Shown in pieces: positions 52,620 through 60,262 of a stretch of 64,000 nt of DNA. A program made the translations under genes and the position numbers. Origin of the DNA: Bifidobacterium avesanii (lineage in GTDB: Bacteria > Actinomycetota > Actinomycetes > Actinomycetales > Bifidobacteriaceae); NCBI RefSeq assembly GCF_009299475.1, contig NZ_WBSN01000009.1, forward strand, positions 37,059 to 101,058, written 5' to 3'. The notes under the pieces were generated by a model. It did no database searches and had not been told where the DNA came from. It worked only from the letters and a program-made list of their open reading frames with translations. How positions within the stretch are numbered: position 1 is the first letter of the stretch; each line of letters starts with the position of its first letter.

Positions 52620-53660
52620 ATGAGCGAGATGATGAAGGCCGCGATGTTCATGGAACCGGGCCGCATGGCCGTCGAGGAGGTGCCGAAGGCCCGCGTGGAA
52701 CAGCCCACGGACGTGATGATCCGTGTGGTGCGCACCTGCGTGTGCGGCTCCGACCTGTGGTACTTCCGCGGGCTCAGCGGCCACAAGGAGCACAGCCAGA
52801 TCGGCCATGAGGCGATCGGCGTGATCGAGGAGGCCGGCGACGCCGTGGCCGACTTCCATGTGGGCGACTTCGTGGTGGTGCCGTTCCCGTACAGCTGCGG
52901 CAAGTGCCCGGTGTGCGAGGCCGGCTTCGAGTCCTGCTGCCCGCACGGCGGATACTTCGGCGCCAACCAAGCCGAATACGTGCGCGTGCCCGAGGCCGAC
53001 GGCACCCTCGTCAAGGTGCCCGGCTCCCCGGAGGACTACGACGACGCCACGCTCGCCTCGCTGCTGACCATCTCCGACGTGATGTCCACCGGCTACCACG
53101 CCGCCGTGTCCGCCGAAGTCAAGCCCGGCGACACCGCCGTGGTGATGGGCGACGGCGCCGTGGGCCTGTGCGGCGTGATCGGCGCGAAGCTGCTCGGGGC
53201 CAAGCGCATCATCGCCATGAGCCGGCACGAGGACCGCGCCGCGCTCGCCCGCGAGTTCGGCGCGACCGACGTGGTGGCCGAGCGCGACCAGGCGGCCATC
53301 GACAAGGTGCTCGCCATGACCGGCGGCTACGGCGCGGACGCGGTGCTCGAATGCGTCGGCTCCAAGCAGTCCTTCGACACCGCAGTGGGCCTCGCCCGCG
53401 CCGGCGCGGTGATCGGCCGCGTGGGACTGCCCCACGACGTGACGATCAGCGCCGAAGGCAGCTTCTACCACAACCTCGGCATCAAGGGCGGCCCGGCCCC
53501 GGTGCGACACTACGACCTCGGCGGCCTGCTCGACGCCGTGCTCAACCACGAGATCAACCCCGGCCGCGTGTTCACCGCCGAGTACGACCTTGACCACATC
53601 CAGGACGCCTACGAGGCCATGGACCAGCGCAAGGTCATCAAGTCGCTCATCCGCTTCTAG
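52620..53660 (+). CDS. Zinc-dependent medium-chain alcohol dehydrogenase
   Basis: The 346-residue protein has the catalytic zinc ligands in VRTCVCGSDLWYF and GHEAIGVIEEAG. A structural-zinc lobe with four Cys lies in SCGKCPVCEAGFESCC. The nucleotide fold has VVMGDGAVGLCGVIGAKLLGA. It would oxidise an alcohol or reduce an aldehyde with NAD(P). An AAGGAGG site precedes the ATG. Its promoter is of the same type as that of the preceding DXS-like gene, so both may respond to a reactive aldehyde or a related signal. The regulator gene is not in the window. Confidence 0.9.
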   Translation: MSEMMKAAMFMEPGRMAVEEVPKARVEQPTDVMIRVVRTCVCGSDLWYFRGLSGHKEHSQIGHEAIGVIEEAGDAVADFHVGDFVVVPFPYSCGKCPVCEAGFESCCPHGGYFGANQAEYVRVPEADGTLVKVPGSPEDYDDATLASLLTISDVMSTGYHAAVSAEVKPGDTAVVMGDGAVGLCGVIGAKLLGAKRIIAMSRHEDRAALAREFGATDVVAERDQAAIDKVLAMTGGYGADAVLECVGSKQSFDTAVGLARAGAVIGRVGLPHDVTISAEGSFYHNLGIKGGPAPVRHYDLGGLLDAVLNHEINPGRVFTAEYDLDHIQDAYEAMDQRKVIKSLIRF

Positions 53661-53796
53661 CCGCTCCCGGCAAGTATGCCGCGCACCCGGTCGCCGCTCA
53701 TCCCGACGTCCGTCTCTTCCGCTGTCCCCGTCGCCCCGCCCGGATACGTCGGCCCGCCGCGTATGGTGGAACCGACCGCGGCGAAAGGCGGGACTG

Positions 53797-56412
53797 ATGG
53801 GCGACGGACTGGAACGGAACGGCGGCGGCGCCGGGCGCGCGACGGCTGGGCAAACGGGAACGGGCCGGCCGGGACCGGCGGATCGGCCGGACGATCCGCC
53901 GGCCCGCATGTTCCCCCGCGCCATCGAGGTGCGCGGCGCTCGCGTGCACAACCTCAAAAACATCGACGTGGACGTGCCCCTGAACCGCATGGTCGGCGTC
54001 GCCGGCGTCTCCGGTTCGGGCAAGAGCTCCCTCGCGCTCGGCGTGCTGTACGCGGAGGGCTCCCGCCGGTACCTCGAGGCGCTGTCCACCTACACGCGCC
54101 GGCGGCTCACCCAGGCTGGCCGCGCGCAGGTGGACGACGTGCGGCACGTGCCCGCGGCGCTCGCACTGCACCAGCGTCCCGCCGTGCCGGGCATCCGCTC
54201 CACGTTCGGCACGATGAGCGAACTGCTCAACAGTCTGCGCCTCCTCTTCTCCCGCGTTGGCTCGCACGTGTGCCCCCACTGCGGCATGCGCAACCCGCCG
54301 ACGCTCAACGTCGCCGCCGATCTGCCCATCACCTGCGTCCACTGCGGCGAAACGTTCCGCGGTCCCGGTGCCGAATCCCTCGCGTTCAACTCGGCCGGCG
54401 CCTGCCCCGCATGCTCCGGCACCGGCGTGGTGCGCGAGGTCAACCGCGCCGCGCTCGTGCCCGACGAGTCGAAGTCCATCGACGACGGCGCGGTCCTGCC
54501 GTGGGGCTCGCTCATGTGGGACCTCATGAAGCAGGTGTGCGGCGCCATGGGCGTGCGCACCAACGTGCCGTTCCGGGAGCTCACGCCCCAGGAACGCGAC
54601 ATCGTGTTCAACGGCCCCGCCGTCAAAAAGCACATCCTCTACCGTCCGAAGAAGGGCGACGACTTCGCCGAGCTGGACTTCACCTACTACAACGCCGTGT
54701 ATACGGTGGAGAACGCGCTCGCCAAGGCCAAGGACGAGAAGGGGCTGAAGCGCGTCGCGCGGTTCCTCGAGGAAAAACCGTGCGGGCGGTGCGGCGGCAC
54801 CCGGCTGAGCGAGGAGGCCCGCAAGCCGCGGGTCCGGGGCATCAACCTCGCCGAGGCGACCGCGATGACGCTGGACGCCGCCGTCGATTGGATCCGCGGC
54901 GTTCCGGACACGCTTGGGGAGCCGATGCGGCCCATGGCGCGCAACATCTGCGAATTCTTCCTCGACGTGGCCAAGCGCCTCGGGGAACTGGGCCTCGGAT
55001 ACCTCTCGCTAGACCGCGCCGGAGCCACCCTGTCCACCGGCGAACGCCAGCGCGTGCAGCTCGCCCGCGCCGTGCGCAACCGCACCACAGGCGTCATGTA
55101 CGTGCTCGACGAACCGTCCATCGGCCTGCACCCCTCGAACGTGGACGGCCTGCTCGGCGTGATGCGCGACCTCGTGGCGGACGGCAACTCCGTGGTGGTG
55201 GTCGACCACGACGTGCGCGTGCTCAAGGCGACCGACCACCTCATCGAAATGGGCCCGGAGGCGGGCGCCGGCGGCGGGCGGGTGATCGCGCAGGGCACGG
55301 TCCGCGACGTGGCCGACGCACCGGACAGCCGCATCGCGCCGTTCCTGTCCGAAGACGGCCCGTCGCGGGTGCGCGGCGTCGTCGAACCGGAGCGCATGTT
55401 CGAACTGGGATCCATCCGCATGGACACCGGTCCCCTTCACACGGTCAAGCCCCTGTCCGTCCGCATTCCGCGCGGCCGTCTCGTCGCGGTGACGGGCGTG
55501 TCCGGCTCGGGCAAGACCACCATGGTGCTCGAATCGCTGATCCCCGCGCTGCGCGCGAACGCCTCGGGGACGAAGCCGCCAAGCCATGTGCATGCGATCA
55601 CGGCCGACGGCATCGCCCGGGCGAACCTCATCGACGCGACGCCGATCGGCGCGAACGTGCGGTCCACCGTCGCCACCTACGCCGGCGTCCACGACGATCT
55701 GCGCCGCGCGTTCGCCCGATGCGAGGCGGCGAAGGCGGCCGGATGGAAGGCCGGCGACTTCTCCTACAACACCGGGCGCCTGCGCTGCCCGACCTGCGAC
55801 GGCACCGGATCGATCTCTCTGGACGTGCAGTTCCTGCCCGACGTGGACATCGAATGCCCCGACTGCCGGGGAACCCGGTACGCCCCCGCCGCCTCGGACA
55901 TCCGCCGCAAGTCGGGGGACGGCCGCGCGTTGAGCCTGCCGCAGCTCATGGCGCTCAGCGTGGACGAGGCGCTCGACGCGACGGGCGACCTGCGCAAGGT
56001 GCACGCCCGCCTGTCCACGCTGCACGATCTGGGACTCGGCTACCTGACGCTCGGCGAGCCCACGCCGTCGCTGTCGGGCGGCGAGGCGCAACGGCTCAAG
56101 CTCGCCGGCGAAATGGGCCGCGCGCAGTCGGACGCCGTGTTCGTCTTCGACGAGCCGACCATCGGACTGCACCCGCTCGACGTGCGCGTGCTGCTCGGGG
56201 TCTTCGACGGACTGGTGTCCAACGGCGCGACCGTCGTCGTCATCGAACACGACCTCGACGTGATCGCCAACGCCGACTACGTGATCGACATGGGACCGGG
56301 GGGAGGCGAATCCGGCGGCCGCATCGTCGCCGCCGGAACGCCTGGGGACATCGCCGCCGATCCCGCCAGCGTCACCGGGCGGTATCTGGCCCCGACCCGC
56401 GTACGCGCGTGA
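53797..56412 (+). CDS. UvrA paralogue (UvrA2 class, excinuclease ABC-like ATPase)
   Basis: The 871-residue protein has two ABC ATPase modules. The first has Walker A GVSGSGKSS, an inserted zinc module CPHC...CVHC and a second pair CPACSG, and the signature LSTGERQRVQLARA. The second has GVSGSGKTT, the zinc finger CPTCDGTG...CPDCRGTRY and LSGGEAQRLKLAGEMGR, with Walker B VFDEPTIGLHPLDV. It is about 80 residues shorter than canonical UvrA, and the degenerate first signature and Arg/Gly-rich N-terminus are typical of UvrA2 or drug-resistance-type paralogues. There is no uvrB or uvrC nearby. It may detect DNA adducts or intercalated drugs. An aaaggcggg site precedes the ATG. Confidence 0.87.
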   Translation: MGDGLERNGGGAGRATAGQTGTGRPGPADRPDDPPARMFPRAIEVRGARVHNLKNIDVDVPLNRMVGVAGVSGSGKSSLALGVLYAEGSRRYLEALSTYTRRRLTQAGRAQVDDVRHVPAALALHQRPAVPGIRSTFGTMSELLNSLRLLFSRVGSHVCPHCGMRNPPTLNVAADLPITCVHCGETFRGPGAESLAFNSAGACPACSGTGVVREVNRAALVPDESKSIDDGAVLPWGSLMWDLMKQVCGAMGVRTNVPFRELTPQERDIVFNGPAVKKHILYRPKKGDDFAELDFTYYNAVYTVENALAKAKDEKGLKRVARFLEEKPCGRCGGTRLSEEARKPRVRGINLAEATAMTLDAAVDWIRGVPDTLGEPMRPMARNICEFFLDVAKRLGELGLGYLSLDRAGATLSTGERQRVQLARAVRNRTTGVMYVLDEPSIGLHPSNVDGLLGVMRDLVADGNSVVVVDHDVRVLKATDHLIEMGPEAGAGGGRVIAQGTVRDVADAPDSRIAPFLSEDGPSRVRGVVEPERMFELGSIRMDTGPLHTVKPLSVRIPRGRLVAVTGVSGSGKTTMVLESLIPALRANASGTKPPSHVHAITADGIARANLIDATPIGANVRSTVATYAGVHDDLRRAFARCEAAKAAGWKAGDFSYNTGRLRCPTCDGTGSISLDVQFLPDVDIECPDCRGTRYAPAASDIRRKSGDGRALSLPQLMALSVDEALDATGDLRKVHARLSTLHDLGLGYLTLGEPTPSLSGGEAQRLKLAGEMGRAQSDAVFVFDEPTIGLHPLDVRVLLGVFDGLVSNGATVVVIEHDLDVIANADYVIDMGPGGGESGGRIVAAGTPGDIAADPASVTGRYLAPTRVRA

Positions 56413-56427
56413 TTCGCCGGCACCGCG

Positions 56428-56670
56428 TCAGACGGCGGGCTCGAATCCATATGCCGAGACGCCGGGCCGGTGCCGTGAGGACAGCGCCGACAGGAATTCG
56501 TCGAGCGGATCGCCGTCGTACGGGCACCCGCACGCCGCGGCCGTCAGGGGAGCGGTGGCCGCGACATGCAGCGGTTCCGGGCATGGAACCGGCGCCGGGC
56601 CGCACGGTACGCGTTCAGGGAATTCCGGGAAATCGTCAATGGTGATGACGGTGGAATGGATGGTGATCAT
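56428..56670 (-). CDS. Small Cys/Pro-rich protein of unknown function
   Basis: The 80-residue protein starts MITIHSTVITIDDFPEFPERV, then has a Pro/Cys-rich centre (CGPAPVPCPEPL, AACGCPYDGDP) and a helical end DEFLSALSSRHRPG. No family is recognised. The ATG has an aaaggcagcgacc site, and codon use resembles that of neighbours, which supports a real gene. It faces the UvrA paralogue. A perfect LacI-like palindrome (56715-56730) lies 45 bases upstream. Four cysteines might bind a metal. Confidence 0.5.
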   Translation of the reverse strand: MITIHSTVITIDDFPEFPERVPCGPAPVPCPEPLHVAATAPLTAAACGCPYDGDPLDEFLSALSSRHRPGVSAYGFEPAV

Positions 56671-56714
56671 GGTCGCTGCCTTTCTTGGGTGTTGCTTGGG
56701 CCTGGGGGATTGAT

Positions 56715-56730
56715 GTATCAACGTTGATAC
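56715..56730. promoter_or_regulatory. 16-bp palindrome of LacI/GalR type in a divergent gap
   Basis: GTATCAACGTTGATAC is a perfect palindrome with a central CG, as in LacI-family operators. CTGTAGTACAG (56737-56747), a second dyad, lies seven bases away. The gap separates the small Cys/Pro protein (minus) from the HicB-like gene (plus). Confidence 0.6.
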
Positions 56731-56875
56731 CGACTACTGTAGTACAGATGTTCGATTTAGGAAATATGGGCGTGTCGTATCACTCTTGCTATCACCAAGG
56801 TATGTCGTGAGGCGGCGGGATGCCTAAGATGGCATGGATACCGATACCATTTCATCGCCCGGAAGGAGTCGCGCC

Positions 56876-57229
56876 ATGGCGGATGGCAAGCAGTCGGCGG
56901 AGGAAAGGCCCGTCGCGGACCGGTACATCTACCGCATCCATTGGCTGGACAAGGAGGGCGGGTTCGTGTGCACGGTGGCGGAGCTGCCGGACCTGCGGTT
57001 CGTGTCGGAATCCAGCGCGGAGGCGCTGCTGGGGCTGCGCGTCGCGGTCGACGCGCGACTCAAGGAACTTAGGGAAAACGGCGAGGAGATTCCCGTGCCG
57101 TTCGAGGACCGCCACTACTCTGGGCATTTTCTGGTGCGCATCCCGCCGGAGATGCACCGGCGCCTCGCCATCGAGGCCGCCGAGCAGAAGGTGTCGATCA
57201 ACCGTCTCATCCAATCCCGTCTGGGCTAG
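56876..57229 (+). CDS. HicB-family antitoxin-like protein without a HicA partner
   Basis: The 117-residue protein has the HicB fold: DRYIYRIHWLDKEGGFVCTVAELPDLRF (the degenerate RNase-H-like half), then YSGHFLVRIPPEMHRRLAIEAAEQKVSINRLIQSRLG, a ribbon-helix-helix DNA-binding domain. HicB normally neutralises the HicA mRNA interferase and represses its operon. No HicA-like frame of about 60-80 codons is found on either side, so it may have become a stand-alone regulator. The ATG at 56876 was chosen for its ggaaggag site over an in-frame ATG 14 codons upstream. Confidence 0.8.
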   Translation: MADGKQSAEERPVADRYIYRIHWLDKEGGFVCTVAELPDLRFVSESSAEALLGLRVAVDARLKELRENGEEIPVPFEDRHYSGHFLVRIPPEMHRRLAIEAAEQKVSINRLIQSRLG

Positions 57230-57232
57230 GCG

Positions 57233-57892
57233 TTGACCCCACAACCGGAATCGATCGAACGCCTGTTCCATGCCATGCTTGAGGCCATGGGGCCGAGCGG
57301 CTGGTGGCCGGCGGACACCGTGTTCGAGATCATGGTGGGCGCGGTGCTCACGCAGAACACGGCGTGGGGCAACGTCGACCGTTCGTTGGATGCGCTCAGG
57401 GCCGCGGGAATGCTGGAGCCGCACGCGCTCGCGGATGCGGACGACGCCCGGTTGCGGGAGCTCATCCGACCGTCCGGCTTCTACCGCAACAAGGCGCGTG
57501 CGCTGCGGACGCTGAGCTGCTGGTATGCGGATCGCTGCGGCGGGGACCCGCGGGGTGCGGCGGATCTGTCCGACGCCGATCTGCGCCGCGAGCTGCTCGG
57601 TTTGTTCGGCGTGGGCGGGGAGACGGCCGACGATCTGGTGCTGTACGTGTTCGGCCGCCGCGCGTTCGTGGCGGACACCTATGCCCGCAGGCTGTTCGCG
57701 TTTCTGGGATGGGATGCGCCGGCCGGCTATGCGAAGTTCCATGACGCGGTGATCGGCGCGGTGCTGGCGACGGACTTGGACGTGCCGCAGCTGCAGGAGT
57801 TCCATGGGCTCATCGACGAGTTCGGCAAGGCGTATCGCGACGATGAGGCCAAGGCGGGTTCGTTTCTCGCCGGTTGGCGCGGCCGGATCTAG
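57233..57892 (+). CDS. HhH-GPD DNA glycosylase, endonuclease III-like without an iron-sulphur cluster
   Basis: The 219-residue protein shows FEIMVGAVLTQNTAWGNVDRSLDAL, the helix-hairpin-helix region LLGLFGVGGETADDLVLYVFGRRAFVADTYARRLFA, and the catalytic Asp in VADTYARR. The C-terminal four-Cys iron-sulphur motif of endonuclease III is absent, and a Lys at the lyase position is not evident, so it fits monofunctional thermophile-type or 3-methyladenine-type glycosylases. It would excise damaged bases. The start is a TTG three bases after the HicB stop, with only a weak ribosome site. Confidence 0.85.
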   Translation: MTPQPESIERLFHAMLEAMGPSGWWPADTVFEIMVGAVLTQNTAWGNVDRSLDALRAAGMLEPHALADADDARLRELIRPSGFYRNKARALRTLSCWYADRCGGDPRGAADLSDADLRRELLGLFGVGGETADDLVLYVFGRRAFVADTYARRLFAFLGWDAPAGYAKFHDAVIGAVLATDLDVPQLQEFHGLIDEFGKAYRDDEAKAGSFLAGWRGRI

Positions 57893-57908
57893 GAAATCCG
57901 GCGGCAAT

Positions 57909-57956
57909 GCGGGCAGGGCCCTTCCCGGAACGATGCCGGTGAAGGGCCCTGCCCGC
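57909..57956. terminator. 16-bp hairpin between convergent genes
   Basis: GCGGGCAGGGCCCTTC (57909-57924) and its complement (57941-57956) are perfect, with an inner CCGG/CCGG pair. T runs are lacking, but the position between the glycosylase and the oxidoreductase suits bidirectional termination. Confidence 0.7.
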
Positions 57957-57984
57957 ATAAGCGGAACGACGCCGGGGTGCGAGG

Positions 57985-58602
57985 TTACTTCACGACCTTG
58001 TAGCCGCCGGTCCACGGGGTCTGCTCGGTCACGCCGAGGATGATCTGCAGCGCGCCCATGCCCTCGAGGTACTGCGCGCGCTTGAGCGGGCCGGCGTCCA
58101 CGGTCTTGAGCCCGCCCTGTTCGATCAGACCGCGCACGGCGGCCTTGGCGTCATCGGCGTCGGCGGCCACCTGAACCACGGTCGGGGCGCCGTCGTTCAC
58201 GCCGGAGGCCAGCGTTGCGGCGAAGGTGGTGTTGAACGCCTTGACGACCTTGGAATCGGGCAGCTTGGCCGCAAGCTCCTCGGCGGCGGACCCGACGCCC
58301 TCCGGCAGTGCCAGATCGAAGGTGGCGAAGTCGATCGGGTTGGACGGGTCGACCACGACCTTGCCGGCGAACTGCTCGCCGTAGGCCGCGACCACGTCGG
58401 CGTACGCCGGGTAGGGCAGCGCGAGGACGACGATGTCGCCGGTGACGGACGCCTCGCCGAACTTGCCGGCGACGGCGCCGGGGACGCCGGCGGCCTTGTC
58501 CGCGTCGCGGTCGATGACCTGGACGTTCGCGCCGGCCTTGACGGCGATGCCCGCGACGGCGGATCCGATGTTGCCCGCTCCGAAGACGGTGACGTTGCTC
58601 AT
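57985..58602 (-). CDS. NADP oxidoreductase, coenzyme F420-dependent-type Rossmann protein
   Basis: The 205-residue protein is a compact Rossmann protein: VTVFGAGNIGSAVAGIAVKAGANVQVIDRD (dinucleotide motif), DIVVLALPYPAYADVV and VVDPSNPIDFATFDLAL, and the GALQIILG region near the end. This is the F420-dependent NADP reductase-like family. Bifidobacteria are not known to make F420, so the name reflects fold only and the substrate is open. An aaaggaaac site precedes the ATG. TTGAAA (58683-58678) and TATGGT (58660-58655), with a 17-base spacer, form its promoter, overlapped by PadR-type sites. Confidence 0.82.
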   Translation of the reverse strand: MSNVTVFGAGNIGSAVAGIAVKAGANVQVIDRDADKAAGVPGAVAGKFGEASVTGDIVVLALPYPAYADVVAAYGEQFAGKVVVDPSNPIDFATFDLALPEGVGSAAEELAAKLPDSKVVKAFNTTFAATLASGVNDGAPTVVQVAADADDAKAAVRGLIEQGGLKTVDAGPLKRAQYLEGMGALQIILGVTEQTPWTGGYKVVK

Positions 58603-58671
58603 GATGGTTTCCTTTCGTGGTGTGGGTGCGGCGGTGGGCCGTGCTGATGCCATCACCATATCCGACTATCT

Positions 58672-58696
58672 GAGATATTTCAAGCTGAGTTATTTC
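58672..58696. promoter_or_regulatory. PadR-type operator pair at the oxidoreductase promoter
   Basis: GAGATATTTC (58672-58681) and GAGTTATTTC (58687-58696) start exactly 15 bases apart. The first overlaps the -35 of the oxidoreductase gene, a position suited to repression. Confidence 0.65.
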
Positions 58697-58780
58697 AGGA
58701 TGGATGGGGTGTGTGCGGGAATCCTTGCGCCGCAACGGCTGGGCGGTCCCCCGCGTCGCCCTCCATCGGCGTGTCGTATT

Positions 58781-58805
58781 GAGATATCTCCATACGAAAT
58801 ATTTC
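58781..58805. promoter_or_regulatory. PadR-type operator pair upstream of the padR-like gene
   Basis: GAGATATCTC (58781-58790) and GAAATATTTC (58796-58805) are both perfect palindromes and again start exactly 15 bases apart, matching the other pair in the same divergent gap. Confidence 0.68.
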
Positions 58806-58858
58806 CGGCTAGGGCGAACGCAGGAGGGGGATATGTCGAAACGAGGTATAGTGAACCT

Positions 58859-59389
58859 ATGAACGTAGTGGAGATCATGACTTTGGGCTTCCTCGCCGAG
58901 GGGTCGGCGTGCGGCTATCGCCTGCGCAAGAAGATGGAACGGCTCAACGGCTTCGCCCGGCCCTTCAGCGACGGCACCCTGCATGCCGTCACCGGGCGGT
59001 TCGTCAAGGCCGGGTACATCGGCGAGACCTTCGAGGTGGTCAACGGGCGCCGCCTGCGCCAGTTCCATCTGGAGCCCGCCGGCCGCGCCGCGCTCGTCGA
59101 GGAGCTGAAAAACGCCAGCGGCTACATGGTCACCGACATCACCAAATGGGCGATCGTCATGTCGTTCCTGTCCGTCATCCCCGACGAGGCGGACCGCAAC
59201 GCCGTGCTCCGCCGCCGTCTCGACGTACTCGATTCGGACGTCCACCGCATGTACAGCGACGGCGTCGACCCGCTCGACAACGACAAGCTCACGGACAAGT
59301 ACCGCCTCGCCATCACCGCCATCCACGACAAGGAAATCGCCGCCGAACGCGAATGGCTTGTGGGGGAGCTCGGCGCCGAAACCGAATAG
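58859..59389 (+). CDS. PadR-family transcriptional regulator
   Basis: The 176-residue protein has a winged helix (VVEIMTLGFLAEGSACGYRLRKKMERLNGF, then DGTLHAVTGRFVKAGYIGETFEVVNGRRLRQFHLEPAGRAAL) followed by a helical C-terminal dimerisation domain, as in PadR subfamily 2. It probably represses the divergent oxidoreductase through the GA-N-ATATTTC-type sites, and may control itself. TATAGT (58847-58852) and six bases precede the ATG with no ribosome site, so it is leaderless. Confidence 0.87.
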   Translation: MNVVEIMTLGFLAEGSACGYRLRKKMERLNGFARPFSDGTLHAVTGRFVKAGYIGETFEVVNGRRLRQFHLEPAGRAALVEELKNASGYMVTDITKWAIVMSFLSVIPDEADRNAVLRRRLDVLDSDVHRMYSDGVDPLDNDKLTDKYRLAITAIHDKEIAAEREWLVGELGAETE

Positions 59390-59476
59390 CGCCAAGAATC
59401 GTTCGCATTTCGGACGTCGGTCCGGGATTCGGCCAAGACGGCCACCGGACCCCGGCCGCGCGTTACCGTGGGCTGC

Positions 59477-60262
59477 ATGGTTCAATGGAATTCGGAACAG
59501 TACCTGCGGTTCAAGGATGAACGCACCCAGCCGTCGCGCGATCTGGCGGCCCAACTGCCTCCCGATGACGGCTCGGTGCTTCGCGTGCTCGACATCGGCT
59601 GCGGCCCGGGCAACAGCACCGCCGTGCTGCGCGAACGCTACCCGCACGCGCAGATCATCGGCGTGGACAATTCGCGCGACATGATCGCCGCCGCACGCAA
59701 GGCGCATCCCGACATCGAATTCATTCTGTGCGACGTGTCCGACGCCCATCAGCTCGCCAAGCTGCCCAAGGACTTCGACGTGGTGTTCTCCAACGCGTGC
59801 ATCCAGTGGGTGCCCGACCATCCGAAGCTCATCCCCGCGCTGCTGGCCCGCCTGAAGAAGGGCGGCACGCTCGCGGTGCAGACCCCGATGAACTACGACG
59901 AGCCCATCCACCGCATCATCGCGTCCGTGGTGCACGGTCCGCGGTTCGGCGCGATCCTGCCCCAGCAGCGCGAGTTCTACAACATGGAGCCCGACGAATA
60001 CTGGGAGCTGCTGCACAAGCGCACTTCGGGCTTCCGCATGTGGATGACCACCTACCTGCACACCCTGCCCTCGCACGAGGCGATCATGGAGTGGTACCGC
60101 GGCACCGGCCTGCGCCCGTATCTTCAGGCGCTCGACGACCGCGACGCCCGTTCGGAATTCGAGGCGGAGATCTTCGCCCGCGTGCGCGTCGCCTATCCCA
60201 TGCAGTCGGACGGCAGCGTGATCTTCCCGTTCCCGCGGTTCTTCTTCATCGCCGTGAAATAG
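59477..60262 (+). CDS. Trans-aconitate 2-methyltransferase-like SAM-dependent methyltransferase
   Basis: The 261-residue class I methyltransferase has the SAM motif VLDIGCGPGNSTAVL, the acidic end of strand 2 in IIGVDNSRDM, and motif II/III FDVVFSNACIQWVPDH. The opening WNSEQYLRFKDERTQPSRDLAAQ is the family signature of Tam. It would methylate trans-aconitate or a similar acid. TACCGT (59464-59469) lies seven bases before the ATG, so it is probably leaderless. It overlaps the convergent LysR gene by 17 bases at the 3' end. Confidence 0.85.
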   Translation: MVQWNSEQYLRFKDERTQPSRDLAAQLPPDDGSVLRVLDIGCGPGNSTAVLRERYPHAQIIGVDNSRDMIAAARKAHPDIEFILCDVSDAHQLAKLPKDFDVVFSNACIQWVPDHPKLIPALLARLKKGGTLAVQTPMNYDEPIHRIIASVVHGPRFGAILPQQREFYNMEPDEYWELLHKRTSGFRMWMTTYLHTLPSHEAIMEWYRGTGLRPYLQALDDRDARSEFEAEIFARVRVAYPMQSDGSVIFPFPRFFFIAVK

